From positions 1-64,000 of the forward strand of contig CANOFW010000007.1 in assembly GCA_947565425.1 (NCBI GenBank): a stretch of DNA of 64,000 nucleotides. Direction: 5' to 3'. Positions 8,151-16,604 of the stretch are shown here, in pieces (the stretch's first letter is position 1; every line of letters starts with the position of its first letter). The notes under the pieces are model-generated. The model saw only the letters and a program-made list of their open reading frames with translations, was not told where the DNA came from and did not search any database. This stretch comes from an uncultured Lachnospiraceae bacterium (GTDB lineage Bacteria; Bacillota; Clostridia; Lachnospirales; Lachnospiraceae). The position numbers were made by a program, and so were the translations under genes.

Positions 8151-9443
8151 TCATCCCGCCTTAAACTGAAACTTTTGAATTTCTTTCTCTGAATTGACTT
8201 TCTGAATCTGGGCCCCCAGGCTTTCCAGTTTGCGATCAAAATTCTCATAGCCTCTCTGGATGTAATGGATATCGTCGACAATCGTGATTCCCTCGGCTGA
8301 AAGTCCTGCAATCACAAGAGCTGCTCCTGCACGCAAATCCGGTGCGCTGACTCTGGCCCCCGTGTAGCCCTTGACACCGCTGATAATCGCAATGTTACTC
8401 TCCACTTTAATATCTGCGCCCATACGGGTCAGTTCATCCACATATTTAAAACGATTCTCAAAAATACTTTCTGTCACAGTACTTGTTCCCTGAGCAACTC
8501 CCAGCACAACTGTCATCTGGGGCTGCATATCTGTCGGAAATCCCGGATACGGCAGCGTCGTCACCTGCGTATGGCGTAACGGCTTCGATGCCACGACACG
8601 CACCGCGTCGTCAAACTCCTCCACCTCACAGCCTGCCTCTAACAGCTTTGCCGTGGTAGCCTCTAAATGCTTGGGGATAACATTTTTGACTGTCACATCG
8701 CCCTTAGTCGCCGCCGCTGCAAACATAAAAGTGCCCGCCTCAATCTGGTCGGGAATTACCGAATACTCTGTCTTGTGAAGCTTCTCCACACCGACAATAC
8801 GGATTACGTCTGTCCCGGCGCCGCGGATATTGGCGCCCATACTGTTGAGAAAATTCGCCACATCCACGACGTGAGGCTCCTTAGCCGAATTCTCGATCGT
8901 CGTCTTTCCTTCTGCCAGGGCTGCCGCCATCATGATATTGATCGTCGCTCCCACTGATACCTTATCCAGAAAAATGTGCCCTCCGATCAGCCGCTCTGCT
9001 TCCGCTGCCACAGCGCCATTGCGAATCTCTACATGGGCTCCTAACGCACGGAATCCCTTGATATGCAAATCCATCGGGCGGCTTCCGATATTGCATCCTC
9101 CCGGCAATGTAACCTCCGCCCGCTTGTATTTGCCAAGAAGCGAACCAAGCAAATAGTAAGATGCCCGGATTTTTTTCATGGATTCATAATTCACCGGTAT
9201 ATCCTTCACAAAAGAACCATTAATCTTCACGGTATGAGCGTCTATCCGTTCAATCTTTGCTCCAATATCGGTCATCGCCTGAAGCAAAGCATTGATATCG
9301 CGTACATCCGGCAAGTTATCTATTGTTACGGTTTCATCCGTCATAATCGCCGCCGCCAGAATTGCCAACGCCGCATTTTTGGCGCCGCTGATTTCTACTT
9401 CACCGACCAGCGGATTACCGCCTTTAATCACATACTGTTCCAT
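8151..9443 (-). CDS. murA: UDP-N-acetylglucosamine 1-carboxyvinyltransferase
   Basis: This 430-residue enzyme transfers enolpyruvate from PEP to UDP-GlcNAc, the first committed step of peptidoglycan synthesis. The two inside-out alpha/beta domains show ISGAKNAALAILAA near the N-terminus and the active-site loop LPGGCNIGSRPMDLHI, whose Cys is the fosfomycin target. FPTDMQPQM and the C-terminal RGYENFDRKLESLGA are also family hallmarks. AGAGGT precedes the ATG. It has its own promoter and is not adjacent to the other mur genes (murF at 11137), being separated by a lipoprotein gene and plsC. Confidence 0.97.
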   Translation of the reverse strand: MEQYVIKGGNPLVGEVEISGAKNAALAILAAAIMTDETVTIDNLPDVRDINALLQAMTDIGAKIERIDAHTVKINGSFVKDIPVNYESMKKIRASYYLLGSLLGKYKRAEVTLPGGCNIGSRPMDLHIKGFRALGAHVEIRNGAVAAEAERLIGGHIFLDKVSVGATINIMMAAALAEGKTTIENSAKEPHVVDVANFLNSMGANIRGAGTDVIRIVGVEKLHKTEYSVIPDQIEAGTFMFAAAATKGDVTVKNVIPKHLEATTAKLLEAGCEVEEFDDAVRVVASKPLRHTQVTTLPYPGFPTDMQPQMTVVLGVAQGTSTVTESIFENRFKYVDELTRMGADIKVESNIAIISGVKGYTGARVSAPDLRAGAALVIAGLSAEGITIVDDIHYIQRGYENFDRKLESLGAQIQKVNSEKEIQKFQFKAG

Positions 9444-9479
9444 TTTGCACCTCTATGCTCTGTTTTCGTACAAGAAGTA

Positions 9480-9525
9480 ATTATAATGATATCTCCTATG
9501 TTTTGTCAAGTTTCTGACAAAACAT
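9480..9525 (-). promoter_or_regulatory. murA promoter overlapped by an 11-bp palindrome
   Basis: On the minus strand TTGACA (9504-9509) and TATAAT (9480-9485) are 18 bp apart, 37 bp upstream of the murA ATG. A perfect palindrome, ATGTTTTGTCA at 9498-9508 and TGACAAAACAT at 9515-9525 with a 6-bp spacer, covers the -35 box. This is the placement expected for a repressor operator, though it could also terminate transcription from upstream. Confidence 0.6.
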
Positions 9526-9529
9526 GCGT

Positions 9530-9710
9530 CTTACTATGGTAAAAGTTCAGCCCACGCCATTCGCAAAACCGCACTTACGTGCTTTCCGTTGCTTCGCAAC
9601 TCTTTTTGCTCATAATCCGGCGTTCCGCTCATCGCCGGCATTATGTGCTCATTCATACCAGCATGATTCGCCCATAAATTTGGCAATGGCTAAACTGTTA
9701 CCTACCATTA
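9530..9710. repeat. imperfect inverted-repeat element in the murA/lipoprotein gap
   Basis: The outer arms GGTAAAAGTTCAGCC (from 9538) and GGCTAAACTGTTACC (9688-9702) are imperfect complements. Inside are GTTGC-TTC-GCAAC and CATAATCCGGCG with CGCCGGCATTATG (one bulge). No ORF of note is present. The layout resembles a small non-autonomous mobile or palindromic repeat. 9711-9875 is AT-rich with nothing I can identify. Confidence 0.4.
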
Positions 9711-9875
9711 TAACACACTTTATCAATTTGTAAATCTGTTAGCTTATTTTATGCTTACCCCTAATTTTTGTGCTTGACCAATATCAATCGCTGTAATTTT
9801 CCTCCGAAATAAACGAATCTTTGTCATGCCTAACCTATATCTTAGCATATCTAACTTCGGATTCCTATGGTTTTT

Positions 9876-10301
9876 CTACTGAAATACCACATTTTTATCC
9901 GAATATTTCGTCTTAATTACTAAATAGGGATATGACTTAGCTTCGTTGACCTGTTCCCCTTTCGATGGCCCGATTAAGGTAGTATCAAAATAGACAGCAT
10001 TTTGCGTGAGATAACACTGATTGACGGAAATGCTATAACCGCCTGTCTGCTGAACACCATATCCTACTGCTATGTACAGACTTTCTTCATCCGTATATGT
10101 CAGCTTAAACATCTGCTCCTTCTTTTCCTCTATAACTGCAAGAAACTCCTGCGGAATCTCCTTTTCCTCCAGAATCGTGTAAGAGAGATCTTCGAGCTTC
10201 TTGCTATCCGTTTTTTCTAAACCACATCCACTAACAATTGTCAACATCAAAATGACTGCCCAAAGAAAACACTTTCTCCTTGTGATAATTCCTCTTTTCA
10301 T
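9876..10301 (-). CDS. putative lipoprotein of unknown function
   Basis: This 141-residue exported protein starts MKRGIITRRKCFLWAV, has a hydrophobic segment, and then a lipobox ending TIVSGC, so Cys ~27 should be lipidated and anchored outside the membrane. The mature part is acidic, with SYTILEEKEIPQEF and a C-terminal SYPYLVIKTKYSDKNVVF. This pattern matches small protease-complex-inhibitor-like or stress lipoproteins of Clostridia, but I do not recognise the family. AAGGAG lies 8 bp before ATG 10301; a longer upstream start at 10337 lacks a ribosome site. Confidence 0.7.
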   Translation of the reverse strand: MKRGIITRRKCFLWAVILMLTIVSGCGLEKTDSKKLEDLSYTILEEKEIPQEFLAVIEEKKEQMFKLTYTDEESLYIAVGYGVQQTGGYSISVNQCYLTQNAVYFDTTLIGPSKGEQVNEAKSYPYLVIKTKYSDKNVVFQ

Positions 10302-10366
10302 GAATAACTCCTTTGCCTGCTGATACGTCCTCTCCATATTTTATAGGCGTTTTCTATTATTTATGA

Positions 10367-10395
10367 TTGTATTTTCCCAAATCCCTATGTATAAT
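10367..10395 (+). promoter_or_regulatory. promoter of plsC
   Basis: TTGTAT (10367-10372) and TATAAT (10390-10395) are 17 bp apart on the plus strand, 29 bp before the plsC ATG. The lipoprotein gene is divergent from here. Confidence 0.65.
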
Positions 10396-10424
10396 GGAAA
10401 CAAATGTAAAAAGAGGTAAGAGAC

Positions 10425-11162
10425 ATGATACGACTGATTCTAGTTTCACTTTTTCTGATTTGTTTTCTGATTTTGTCGATTCCCATCATGATTTTTGAAT
10501 GGATTTTTAAGAAATTTAACAGCTATGCTGCGGACATCAGCAGCCTGCGCATTGTGCAGTGGGCGTTCCGCGTCGTCCTGTTCCTCGCCGGCACTAAGGT
10601 TACGATTATTGGGGAAGAGCGCGTGCCCAAAGATCAGGCAGTACTTTATGTCCCCAACCATCAGAGTTATTTTGACATCATCATAACGTATTCCCGCTGT
10701 CCGGGGCTTACAGGTTACGTTTCCAAGGACTTCTTAGAGAAAGTGCCTTTGCTTTCTGTGTGGATGCGGCGGCTCAACTGCTTGTTTTTAAACCGCTCTA
10801 ACTTGAAGGAAGGACTAAAGACAATCCTTACAGGCATTGAATATATCAAAAAGGGCATTTCCATCTGTATCTTTCCGGAGGGAACCCGCAACCCCCACCC
10901 GGAAGAAGGTCTTTTGCCTTTCAAAGAGGGAAGCCTGAAAATTGCTGAAAAAAGCGGCTGTCCGATTATCCCGATTGCGATTACGAACAGCCAGGAAATT
11001 TGGGAAAAGCATATGCCCTACATGCGCAAATGCAGCGTAATTGTAGAATACGGAGAACCCATCTACCTCAAAGATTTAGATAAGGAACAACGCAAGTTCT
11101 CCGGCGCTTATACCCGTAACAAGATTGAAGAAATGCTCAAACAACATCAAAGTATGCTTTAA
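10425..11162 (+). CDS. plsC: 1-acyl-sn-glycerol-3-phosphate acyltransferase
   Basis: This 245-residue membrane-associated enzyme acylates lysophosphatidate to phosphatidate in phospholipid synthesis. The N-terminus is a hydrophobic helix (IRLILVSLFLICFLILSIPI). The catalytic box NHQSYFD (NHx4D) and the substrate box FPEGTR are present, with PIIPIAI and VEYGEPIY further on. AAGAGGT precedes the ATG. Its last 26 bp overlap the 3' end of murF on the other strand, so the two converge with no room for a terminator. Confidence 0.93.
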   Translation: MIRLILVSLFLICFLILSIPIMIFEWIFKKFNSYAADISSLRIVQWAFRVVLFLAGTKVTIIGEERVPKDQAVLYVPNHQSYFDIIITYSRCPGLTGYVSKDFLEKVPLLSVWMRRLNCLFLNRSNLKEGLKTILTGIEYIKKGISICIFPEGTRNPHPEEGLLPFKEGSLKIAEKSGCPIIPIAITNSQEIWEKHMPYMRKCSVIVEYGEPIYLKDLDKEQRKFSGAYTRNKIEEMLKQHQSML

Positions 11163-12528
11163 TTGCTTCCACCACTTTAGGATATTCCATAAAATGCGAA
11201 GCCTTCACGAGCACCGTATCGCCTTCTTTGAGGTATGCAAGAAGCTGGTCTGTCATTTCCTCACGCGTCTGGTAGTGGAACACCTGCTTCATGCCGGCCT
11301 CCTTTGCGCCGCGCGCCATCTCTTCACTAAGCGCGCCAGCGCAGAAAAGCGTATCTATCTGTTTCTCCGCCGCATATGCGCCCACGCCATAATGAAGGTG
11401 TTTTTCATTCTCTCCCAGCTCGCCCATGTCACCCAGAACGGCAACCGTACGCCCCAGCCCATTACACAAAACATCTAAAGAAGCGCGCATGGACACTGGA
11501 TTGGCATTGTAGCAGTCGTCCAGTACTGTCATGTTTGCAATTTCCATCAAATGGCCGCGGCCGCTGATGGTCTCCACGTGCTCAATTCCCGCTTTAATTT
11601 GTGAAAGCTCCATATCAAGAAAAAGCCCTACTGCTGTGGCTGCCATCGCATTATATACGTTGTGTTCCCCAGGTATGGGTATGTGTACCTCGATTGCACC
11701 CTTGGGCGTATGTATCTGTGCTTTCACACCCTTGAGCCCACAATTTACAATCTCATCTGCGTAAATATCCTTTTGAACGCCTTGTTCCTGCAAAAATCCA
11801 TAAAATAGCGGACGAACGCCTGAGACTTCCTCTATCGTGGAGAGTTTATCGTCCTCGCCATTGAGTACAATATGACCTTCCGGTTTCAAATAATCGAAAA
11901 TCTCGCTTTTGGCCTGCAAGATACCGTCTCTGGTCTTTAAATTTTCCAGATGGCAAATACCAATATTGGTAATCACACAGATAGAAGGCCGCGCCATTTT
12001 TGCCAGGCGGTGCATTTCACCAAAATCGGAAATCCCCATCTCTACAACTGCCGCCTCATGCTCCTTGCGAATCCGCAAAAGCGTTAGTGGAAGCCCAATC
12101 TCATTGTTGAAATTTCCCGCTGTCTTGAGTACCTTGTATTTCTGTGACAGTACCGAAGCGATCATTTCTTTGGTGCTGGTCTTGCCCACACTGCCCGTAA
12201 TGCCAACGATGGGGATTGTAAGTTGGCTGCGATAATATTCGCCAATATCTTTCAATGCCTGCACGCTGGATTCCACTCGTATATAAGGCACGCTACAGCC
12301 TGTGAGTTCTTTTTCTGAGAGCACGGCTGCCGCTCCCTTATCAATCACGCCCGGAATAAAATCGTGCCCGTCCACCCGCGCGCCTTTGATGGGTATGAAC
12401 AGATAGCCCTCTTCCACCTCGCGGCTGTCCGTAACTGCTCCCTTAATCTCTGCGCGTATTTTTGCCGGCTCACCCACATACGTTCCATGACATGCCTGCG
12501 CAATATGCTCTAACGTCATCTGTCTCAT
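11137..12528 (-). CDS. murF: UDP-N-acetylmuramoyl-tripeptide--D-alanyl-D-alanine ligase
   Basis: This 463-residue Mur ligase adds D-Ala-D-Ala to UDP-MurNAc-tripeptide using ATP. The N-terminal substrate domain (DSREVEEGYLFIPIKGARVDGHDF) is followed by the ATP loop GITGSVGKTSTKEMI, the EMGISDFGEMHRL segment and DDCYNANPVSMRASL at the C-terminal domain boundary. It overlaps ddl by 4 bp (ATGA), so the ligase that makes D-Ala-D-Ala and the one that uses it are translationally coupled. Confidence 0.96.
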   Translation of the reverse strand: MRQMTLEHIAQACHGTYVGEPAKIRAEIKGAVTDSREVEEGYLFIPIKGARVDGHDFIPGVIDKGAAAVLSEKELTGCSVPYIRVESSVQALKDIGEYYRSQLTIPIVGITGSVGKTSTKEMIASVLSQKYKVLKTAGNFNNEIGLPLTLLRIRKEHEAAVVEMGISDFGEMHRLAKMARPSICVITNIGICHLENLKTRDGILQAKSEIFDYLKPEGHIVLNGEDDKLSTIEEVSGVRPLFYGFLQEQGVQKDIYADEIVNCGLKGVKAQIHTPKGAIEVHIPIPGEHNVYNAMAATAVGLFLDMELSQIKAGIEHVETISGRGHLMEIANMTVLDDCYNANPVSMRASLDVLCNGLGRTVAVLGDMGELGENEKHLHYGVGAYAAEKQIDTLFCAGALSEEMARGAKEAGMKQVFHYQTREEMTDQLLAYLKEGDTVLVKASHFMEYPKVVEAIKAYFDVV

Positions 12529-13589
12529 ACTGTCCCCCCATATTTTGCCAGAGAAATCTCAATAATCTTCTCACAAAGTTCTTCAAAGTTCATGCCTATT
12601 GCCTGCGCCTCCTGTGGAATCAGGCTGGTAGACGTCATGCCAGGCAAAGTATTGGCTTCCAGGCAATAAATATTACCGGCCTCATTTAACAGAAAATCCA
12701 TGCGGGAATAGGTGTTTAACCCCAGCACCCTTGCCACATCCTCGGCACAACGCTGCATCTTTTCGGCAATATCCGTCGGAATCTCCGCCGGACAAGTCTC
12801 CACAGCGCTTCCCGCCGCATATTTATTTTTATAATCATAGAAGCCTTGAAGCGGCGCAATTTCGATTACCGGGAGCGCGGCAAAGTCAATGACGGCAACC
12901 GAAAACTCTCTGCCTTCGATATAGTCCTCGATGATAATCTCCTTCTCCCAACGAAACGCTTCTTCCAATGCTTCCTTATATTCCTCTTCACTGCGTACAA
13001 TAGAAACACCAATACTTGAACCGCCGCAGCAAGGCTTTACCACGCAGGGCAGCGTCAGTCCGGTCTTGGCAAACTCCCACTGGCACTCTTCTTTCTTCAT
13101 CGAAATCCCCTTAGGCGTAGGAATACCGTTTGCCTCAAAAAGCCGCTTGGACAAACCTTTATCCATTGCCAGTGCGCTGCTGAGATAACCGGTTCCGGTG
13201 TACTTAATGCCATAGAGATCGAATGCGGCCTGCACCTTGCCATTCTCCCCATTCTCCCCATGAAGCGCCAGGAATACAATATCCGCCTTCCTAGACAACG
13301 CAATCACATTCGGACCGAAAAAACAATCGCTCTGATCTTTACGGCTCTTCTTCACCGCCGCTAAATCCGGCGCGTCCTGGGAAATGCCAGATACTGCTAC
13401 GCTAACCTGCTGGGAACGCGCGAACACGTCTGTAAGGTCTTCTCCTTCTTCCTCCCCATATCCCATAAACACATCCAGTAAAATTACCTGATGTCCATTT
13501 TTGCGCAACGCCTCTGTAACATTCTGTCCCGTCGCAAACGATACGTCTCTCTCTGCACTCAATCCCCCTGCCAATACTACAATATTCAT
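12525..13589 (-). CDS. ddl: D-alanine--D-alanine ligase
   Basis: This 354-residue ATP-grasp ligase makes the D-Ala-D-Ala dipeptide for peptidoglycan. AGGLSAERDVSFATG, LHGENGENGKVQ, the ATP-grasp stretch VVKPCCGGSSIGVS and the metal-binding CLEANTLPGMTSTSL are visible. The omega-loop segment FYDYKNKY keeps the Lys-Tyr typical of D-Ala:D-Ala ligases rather than the D-lactate-type resistance ligases. AAGGAGG precedes ATG 13589; an upstream start would add a poorly conserved 19-residue extension. It is the first gene of ddl-murF. Confidence 0.95.
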   Translation of the reverse strand: MNIVVLAGGLSAERDVSFATGQNVTEALRKNGHQVILLDVFMGYGEEEGEDLTDVFARSQQVSVAVSGISQDAPDLAAVKKSRKDQSDCFFGPNVIALSRKADIVFLALHGENGENGKVQAAFDLYGIKYTGTGYLSSALAMDKGLSKRLFEANGIPTPKGISMKKEECQWEFAKTGLTLPCVVKPCCGGSSIGVSIVRSEEEYKEALEEAFRWEKEIIIEDYIEGREFSVAVIDFAALPVIEIAPLQGFYDYKNKYAAGSAVETCPAEIPTDIAEKMQRCAEDVARVLGLNTYSRMDFLLNEAGNIYCLEANTLPGMTSTSLIPQEAQAIGMNFEELCEKIIEISLAKYGGTV

Positions 13590-13666
13590 TTGGCAATCCT
13601 CCTTCATCCAAACTTGCAAATGGTGAAATCCGTTCCTCTGTCTCAACCATTTTTACACACAGAATT

Positions 13667-13695
13667 ATCTTATACTATTTTATGCCCTGTGGCAA
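13667..13695 (-). promoter_or_regulatory. probable promoter of ddl-murF
   Basis: On the minus strand TTGCCA (13690-13695) and TAAGAT (13667-13672) are 17 bp apart, roughly 80 bp upstream of the ddl ATG. The boxes are imperfect, so the assignment is tentative. Confidence 0.45.
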
Positions 13696-13763
13696 GAAAC
13701 TGCGAAAAAAATCCATGTAATTTGGTAACTATTCAACCCTAAATTTTATAGGACAGTAAAAGA

Positions 13764-13849
13764 ACTGCCGCAGTAAGTATGGAACATACAACATTCACCA
13801 GTTATATCAACTGATATTTTATCGTATATTTCCCACTTACTGCGGCAGT
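13764..13849 (-). terminator. 15-bp inverted repeat downstream of hpf; probable terminator
   Basis: ACTGCCGCAGTAAGT (13764-13778) and ACTTACTGCGGCAGT (13835-13849) are exact complements around a 56-bp AT-rich loop with a smaller CAGTT/AACTG stem. Read on the minus strand after hpf, the second arm is followed by TTCTTTTACTG, a weak T tract. The long loop is unusual for a simple terminator. Confidence 0.5.
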
Positions 13850-13871
13850 CTCTTAGGTGCAACGCTTGTCC

Positions 13872-14399
13872 TTAAAATTCGGGCTCAATCAATCCGTAAG
13901 TATTCCCTTTTCTCTTATAAACGACATTCACTTCTTCCGTCTCCGCATTCTGGAATACGAAGAAGTTATGTCCTAACAGCTCCATCTGCACACAGGCGTC
14001 TTCCGGGTACATCGGCTTGATATCAAAACGCTTGGTGCGGATAATCTTTACATCCTCGTCTTCTTCTACCTCTTTGTCAATGTATTCCTTCTGGAAGTTC
14101 GGCGCCGACTGTTTTTGGTCTATAATCTTGTTCTTATACTTCTTCAACTGCCGCTCAATAACTTCCTCTACCAAGTCTATGGAAACGTACATATCATTGC
14201 TTACCTGTTCTGAACGGATGATATTTCCTTTTACCGGAATGGTAACCTCAATCTTCTGGCGCTCTTTCTCCACGCTCAAAGTTACGATAATGTCGGTCTC
14301 AGGAGTGAAATACCTCTCTAACTTGGACAACTTCTCTTCTACTGCCTGCCTTAATCCCTCTGTTACCTCGATGTTTTTACCGCTTAATGTAATGCGCAT
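13872..14399 (-). CDS. hpf: ribosome hibernation promoting factor, long form
   Basis: This 175-residue protein binds the 30S decoding centre and dimerises 70S ribosomes into inactive 100S particles in stationary phase. The N-terminal S30AE fold (MRITLSGKNIEVTEGLRQ, KLSKLERYF) is joined by a charged linker (~110-120) to the dimerising C-terminal domain (IIRTKRFDIKPMYPEDA, LLGHNFFVFQNAETEEVNVVY), as in Firmicutes. ATG 14399 lies 9 bp after AAAGGAG; a TTG three codons upstream abuts the ribosome site and is unlikely. Confidence 0.95.
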   Translation of the reverse strand: MRITLSGKNIEVTEGLRQAVEEKLSKLERYFTPETDIIVTLSVEKERQKIEVTIPVKGNIIRSEQVSNDMYVSIDLVEEVIERQLKKYKNKIIDQKQSAPNFQKEYIDKEVEEDEDVKIIRTKRFDIKPMYPEDACVQMELLGHNFFVFQNAETEEVNVVYKRKGNTYGLIEPEF

Positions 14400-14435
14400 A
14401 GTGTCCAACTCCTTTGCTGTTTATTTTGAGGATAG

Positions 14436-14482
14436 CCATATGATAACTTCCCTGATACAAGGCATTTACACACATCATATGG
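14436..14482 (-). promoter_or_regulatory. 9-bp stem in the hpf leader
   Basis: CCATATGAT (14436-14444) and ATCATATGG (14474-14482) are perfect complements 29 bp apart, inside the ~105-nt leader between the hpf promoter and ATG. It could stabilise the mRNA or act as an operator. The function is not shown by the sequence. Confidence 0.4.
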
Positions 14483-14511
14483 TCCCTCTCTAGGTCAAAT
14501 CCTCATACCAT

Positions 14512-14540
14512 ATTATACCATACCCATAGCAAATCTGCAA
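14512..14540 (-). promoter_or_regulatory. sigma-A promoter of hpf
   Basis: On the minus strand TTGCAG (14535-14540) and TATAAT (14512-14517) are separated by 17 bp. The -10 box is perfect. Confidence 0.65.
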
Positions 14541-14693
14541 GATTTCTTGACATTTCGGACGCCAGGGATTACCATTGACTCCATAACGGTACAGGCTCTA
14601 CACCTGACAGCGGGGATTAGCATGGGTGCGTAACACAACAGCATACGCAAGATTTACCCACAACATCCTCTAACGAAAAGGAGAAACATTTCT

Positions 14694-15428
14694 ATGAACA
14701 ATGAAGTTGCATTCATTACCGGCGCATCCCATGGCATTGGCCGCGCCATCGCTATAGAATTTGCGCGGGCGGGCTATGCTTTAGCCATCAATTGCCGCCA
14801 CTCTGCCGATGAATTAAATAATCTGGCAGAAGAACTAAACAAAACCTTCCACGTCCCCTGCATCCCCCTAGTCGGCGATGTCGGCGACGAAGACTTTGTA
14901 AAACATGCTTTTTTGCGGACGGAACAAACGATTGGCGCAGTCACAATTCTGGTGAACAACGCCGGCATTTCACATATTGGCTTGCTCTCTGATATGAGCC
15001 TGCTAGAATGGGAACGAATCATAAGGACAAACCTTACTTCCTTGTTTTGCTGCTGTAAACACGCCATCCCTAAAATGGTGCACAGCAAATCCGGCAGAAT
15101 TTTAAATATTTCTTCTGTGTGGGGAAATGTCGGCGCATCTTGTGAAGTTGCATATTCTGCCTCAAAAGGCGGCGTCAATGCTTTTACCAAAGCCTTGGCC
15201 AAAGAGCTTGCCCCCAGCGGCATCACGGTCAATGCCATTGCCTGCGGCGTCATCGACACCCGCATGAATCAATGCTTTTCTGAGGAAGAACGCACACAAT
15301 TAGCAGAAGAAATTCCAGCCGGAAGGTTCGGCAACGCTCAGGAAGTCGCCCAACTCGCACTCTCTATCGTTACCTCTTCTTCCTACCTGACAGGACAAAT
15401 CATTACCTTAGACGGTGGATGGCAATAA
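14694..15428 (+). CDS. ymfI: SDR-family reductase, likely EF-P 5-aminopentanone reductase (YmfI-like)
   Basis: This 244-residue Rossmann-fold NADP-dependent short-chain dehydrogenase has the cofactor loop TGASHGIGRA, NNAGISHIG, catalytic Ser in NISSVWG, Tyr-x3-Lys in YSASKGG, and a C-terminal LDGGW. It would otherwise be called FabG, but SSVWGNVGASCEVAYSASK matches the signature of the YmfI subgroup that reduces the 5-aminopentanone on elongation factor P. That assignment is from memory of the subgroup motif. A generic 3-oxoacyl-ACP reductase remains possible, and no fatty-acid genes flank it. AAGGAG precedes the ATG. Confidence 0.82.
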   Translation: MNNEVAFITGASHGIGRAIAIEFARAGYALAINCRHSADELNNLAEELNKTFHVPCIPLVGDVGDEDFVKHAFLRTEQTIGAVTILVNNAGISHIGLLSDMSLLEWERIIRTNLTSLFCCCKHAIPKMVHSKSGRILNISSVWGNVGASCEVAYSASKGGVNAFTKALAKELAPSGITVNAIACGVIDTRMNQCFSEEERTQLAEEIPAGRFGNAQEVAQLALSIVTSSSYLTGQIITLDGGWQ

Positions 15429-15429
15429 T

Positions 15430-15506
15430 ATTCGCATTTGCGAATCGCGGATGTGTTTCGAGTAATTTCCGTATATTATAATCATTTTTTCGTAAAATAG
15501 TTACGA
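15430..15506 (+). promoter_or_regulatory. promoter with palindromes upstream of the XRE regulator
   Basis: TATAAT at 15477-15482 is followed by TCGTAA-N5-TTACGA at 15490-15506, just at the expected transcription start. An ATTCGCA-TT-TGCGAAT palindrome lies further upstream at 15430-15445. No good -35 box is visible. The palindromes are candidate autoregulatory operators for the adjacent helix-turn-helix protein. Confidence 0.45.
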
Positions 15507-15541
15507 GTGCATTTGCAATTTTGACTAAAGAGGACTATTTT

Positions 15542-15889
15542 ATGAAATTTTCTGCTAGACTCGAAGATTTATTGGAAGAACATAACCTTACACAAAGGCA
15601 ATTAGCCACTGAATTACATATTGCTCCATCCACTCTGAATGGATATCTGCGACGTGGCAGGGAACCGGATTTTGATACTTTAATTGCCTTGGCAGAATAT
15701 TTTGAAGTGTCCACAGATTATCTATTAGGAGCCACCAATATACGCCGCCCATCTCTTCCACCGGAATGTTATGACGACAAGGAAGGAGAACTACTCGAGA
15801 CTTATCGTTCTCTGGGATCGCAGGAACAGAATTATCTGATAAAACAGGCGCATATTTACCACCAACAGGATCTGGATGATCCTTCTTAG
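15542..15889 (+). CDS. XRE-family helix-turn-helix regulator
   Basis: This is a 115-residue DNA-binding protein. Residues ~5-62 form a Cro/C1-type HTH (LEDLLEEHNLTQRQLATELHIAPSTLNGYLRRGREPDFDTL) followed by LAEYFEVSTDYLLGAT, the typical end of the domain. The C-terminal 45 residues are acidic and helical with no recognised domain. AGAGGA fits ATG 15542; an upstream TTG is less likely. It stands alone, so the target may be its own promoter. It could be a remnant phage-type repressor, but no phage genes flank it. Confidence 0.88.
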   Translation: MKFSARLEDLLEEHNLTQRQLATELHIAPSTLNGYLRRGREPDFDTLIALAEYFEVSTDYLLGATNIRRPSLPPECYDDKEGELLETYRSLGSQEQNYLIKQAHIYHQQDLDDPS

Positions 15890-15909
15890 GAACAAAGCGA
15901 AGCGTAGAC

Positions 15910-16041
15910 CTTGGCTGCTTTGCTGCGCCGAGTGCAGTCGCTTTAGCGACATGTTACTTTTTGCACGAGTGCGCATAATTGTTTTGTCTTATAGGAAAGG
16001 CACTTTCACACGTTCGTGTGACAAGGTCTTTCCTATAAGAT
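15910..16041. repeat. interspersed hairpin repeat, copy A
   Basis: Full-length copy of a ~133-bp element also seen at 16878. It contains GTCGCT-TT-AGCGAC, GCACGAGTGCGC and a long stem TCTTATAGGAAAG (15987-15999) with CTTTCCTATAAGA (16028-16040) enclosing CACACG/CGTGTG. It lies 3' of greA; a further partial arm (CTCTCTATAAGAC) follows toward 16070. No coding potential is visible. Confidence 0.75.
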
Positions 16042-16100
16042 AAGAAAGGTGCTCTCTATAAGACAAGAAGAGCCCTTCGCTGATAAGTAATCCCCAAGTT

Positions 16101-16604
16101 TCAATACGCACGAATCGTATCATTTTCGTCTTCTACGGTATTTTCTATTTGTCGAATCACAACGAAATAACTATATTCCTCATTTACTTTTATTTCCACT
16201 CTATCGCCTGCTTTGTGTCCCAGAATTGCCTTTCCAATCGGAGACTCCGTACTAATCAAATTTTTCATAGAATTTCCCCGTATGGATGTTACCAACCGAA
16301 AAACCTGTTCTTCCTCATCTTCCTCGAAATACACAGTGACTGTATTATTGATTCCCACCTCATCTTCTTTGGAGGCATCCGATACGATTTGGGCTGTTCT
16401 CAACATACGTTCCAGATAACGAATCCGGCTCTCATTCTTATTCTTATCCTTCTTGGCCGCATGATATTCAAAATTCTCACTTAAATCCCCATGCGCTCTT
16501 GCCTCCTTCACGGCTTCTATCGCTTCTTTGCGTACCACCAGCTTTCGATACTCGATCTCTTCCTCAATCTTTTTTACATCACTCTTTGTCAGTTGTTCGC
16601 GCAT
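16101..16604 (-). CDS. greA: GreA/GreB-family transcription elongation factor
   Basis: This 167-residue factor stimulates transcript cleavage by backtracked RNA polymerase. The N-terminal coiled coil carries AHGDLSENFEYHAAKKDKNK with the acidic tip residues, followed by RIRYLERML. The C-terminal FKBP-like domain has STESPIGKAILGHKAGDRVEIKVNEE. AGGAAAG precedes the ATG. Length and motifs favour GreA, although a second Gre paralogue elsewhere in the genome is possible because the sequence is somewhat divergent. Confidence 0.9.
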   Translation of the reverse strand: MREQLTKSDVKKIEEEIEYRKLVVRKEAIEAVKEARAHGDLSENFEYHAAKKDKNKNESRIRYLERMLRTAQIVSDASKEDEVGINNTVTVYFEEDEEEQVFRLVTSIRGNSMKNLISTESPIGKAILGHKAGDRVEIKVNEEYSYFVVIRQIENTVEDENDTIRAY

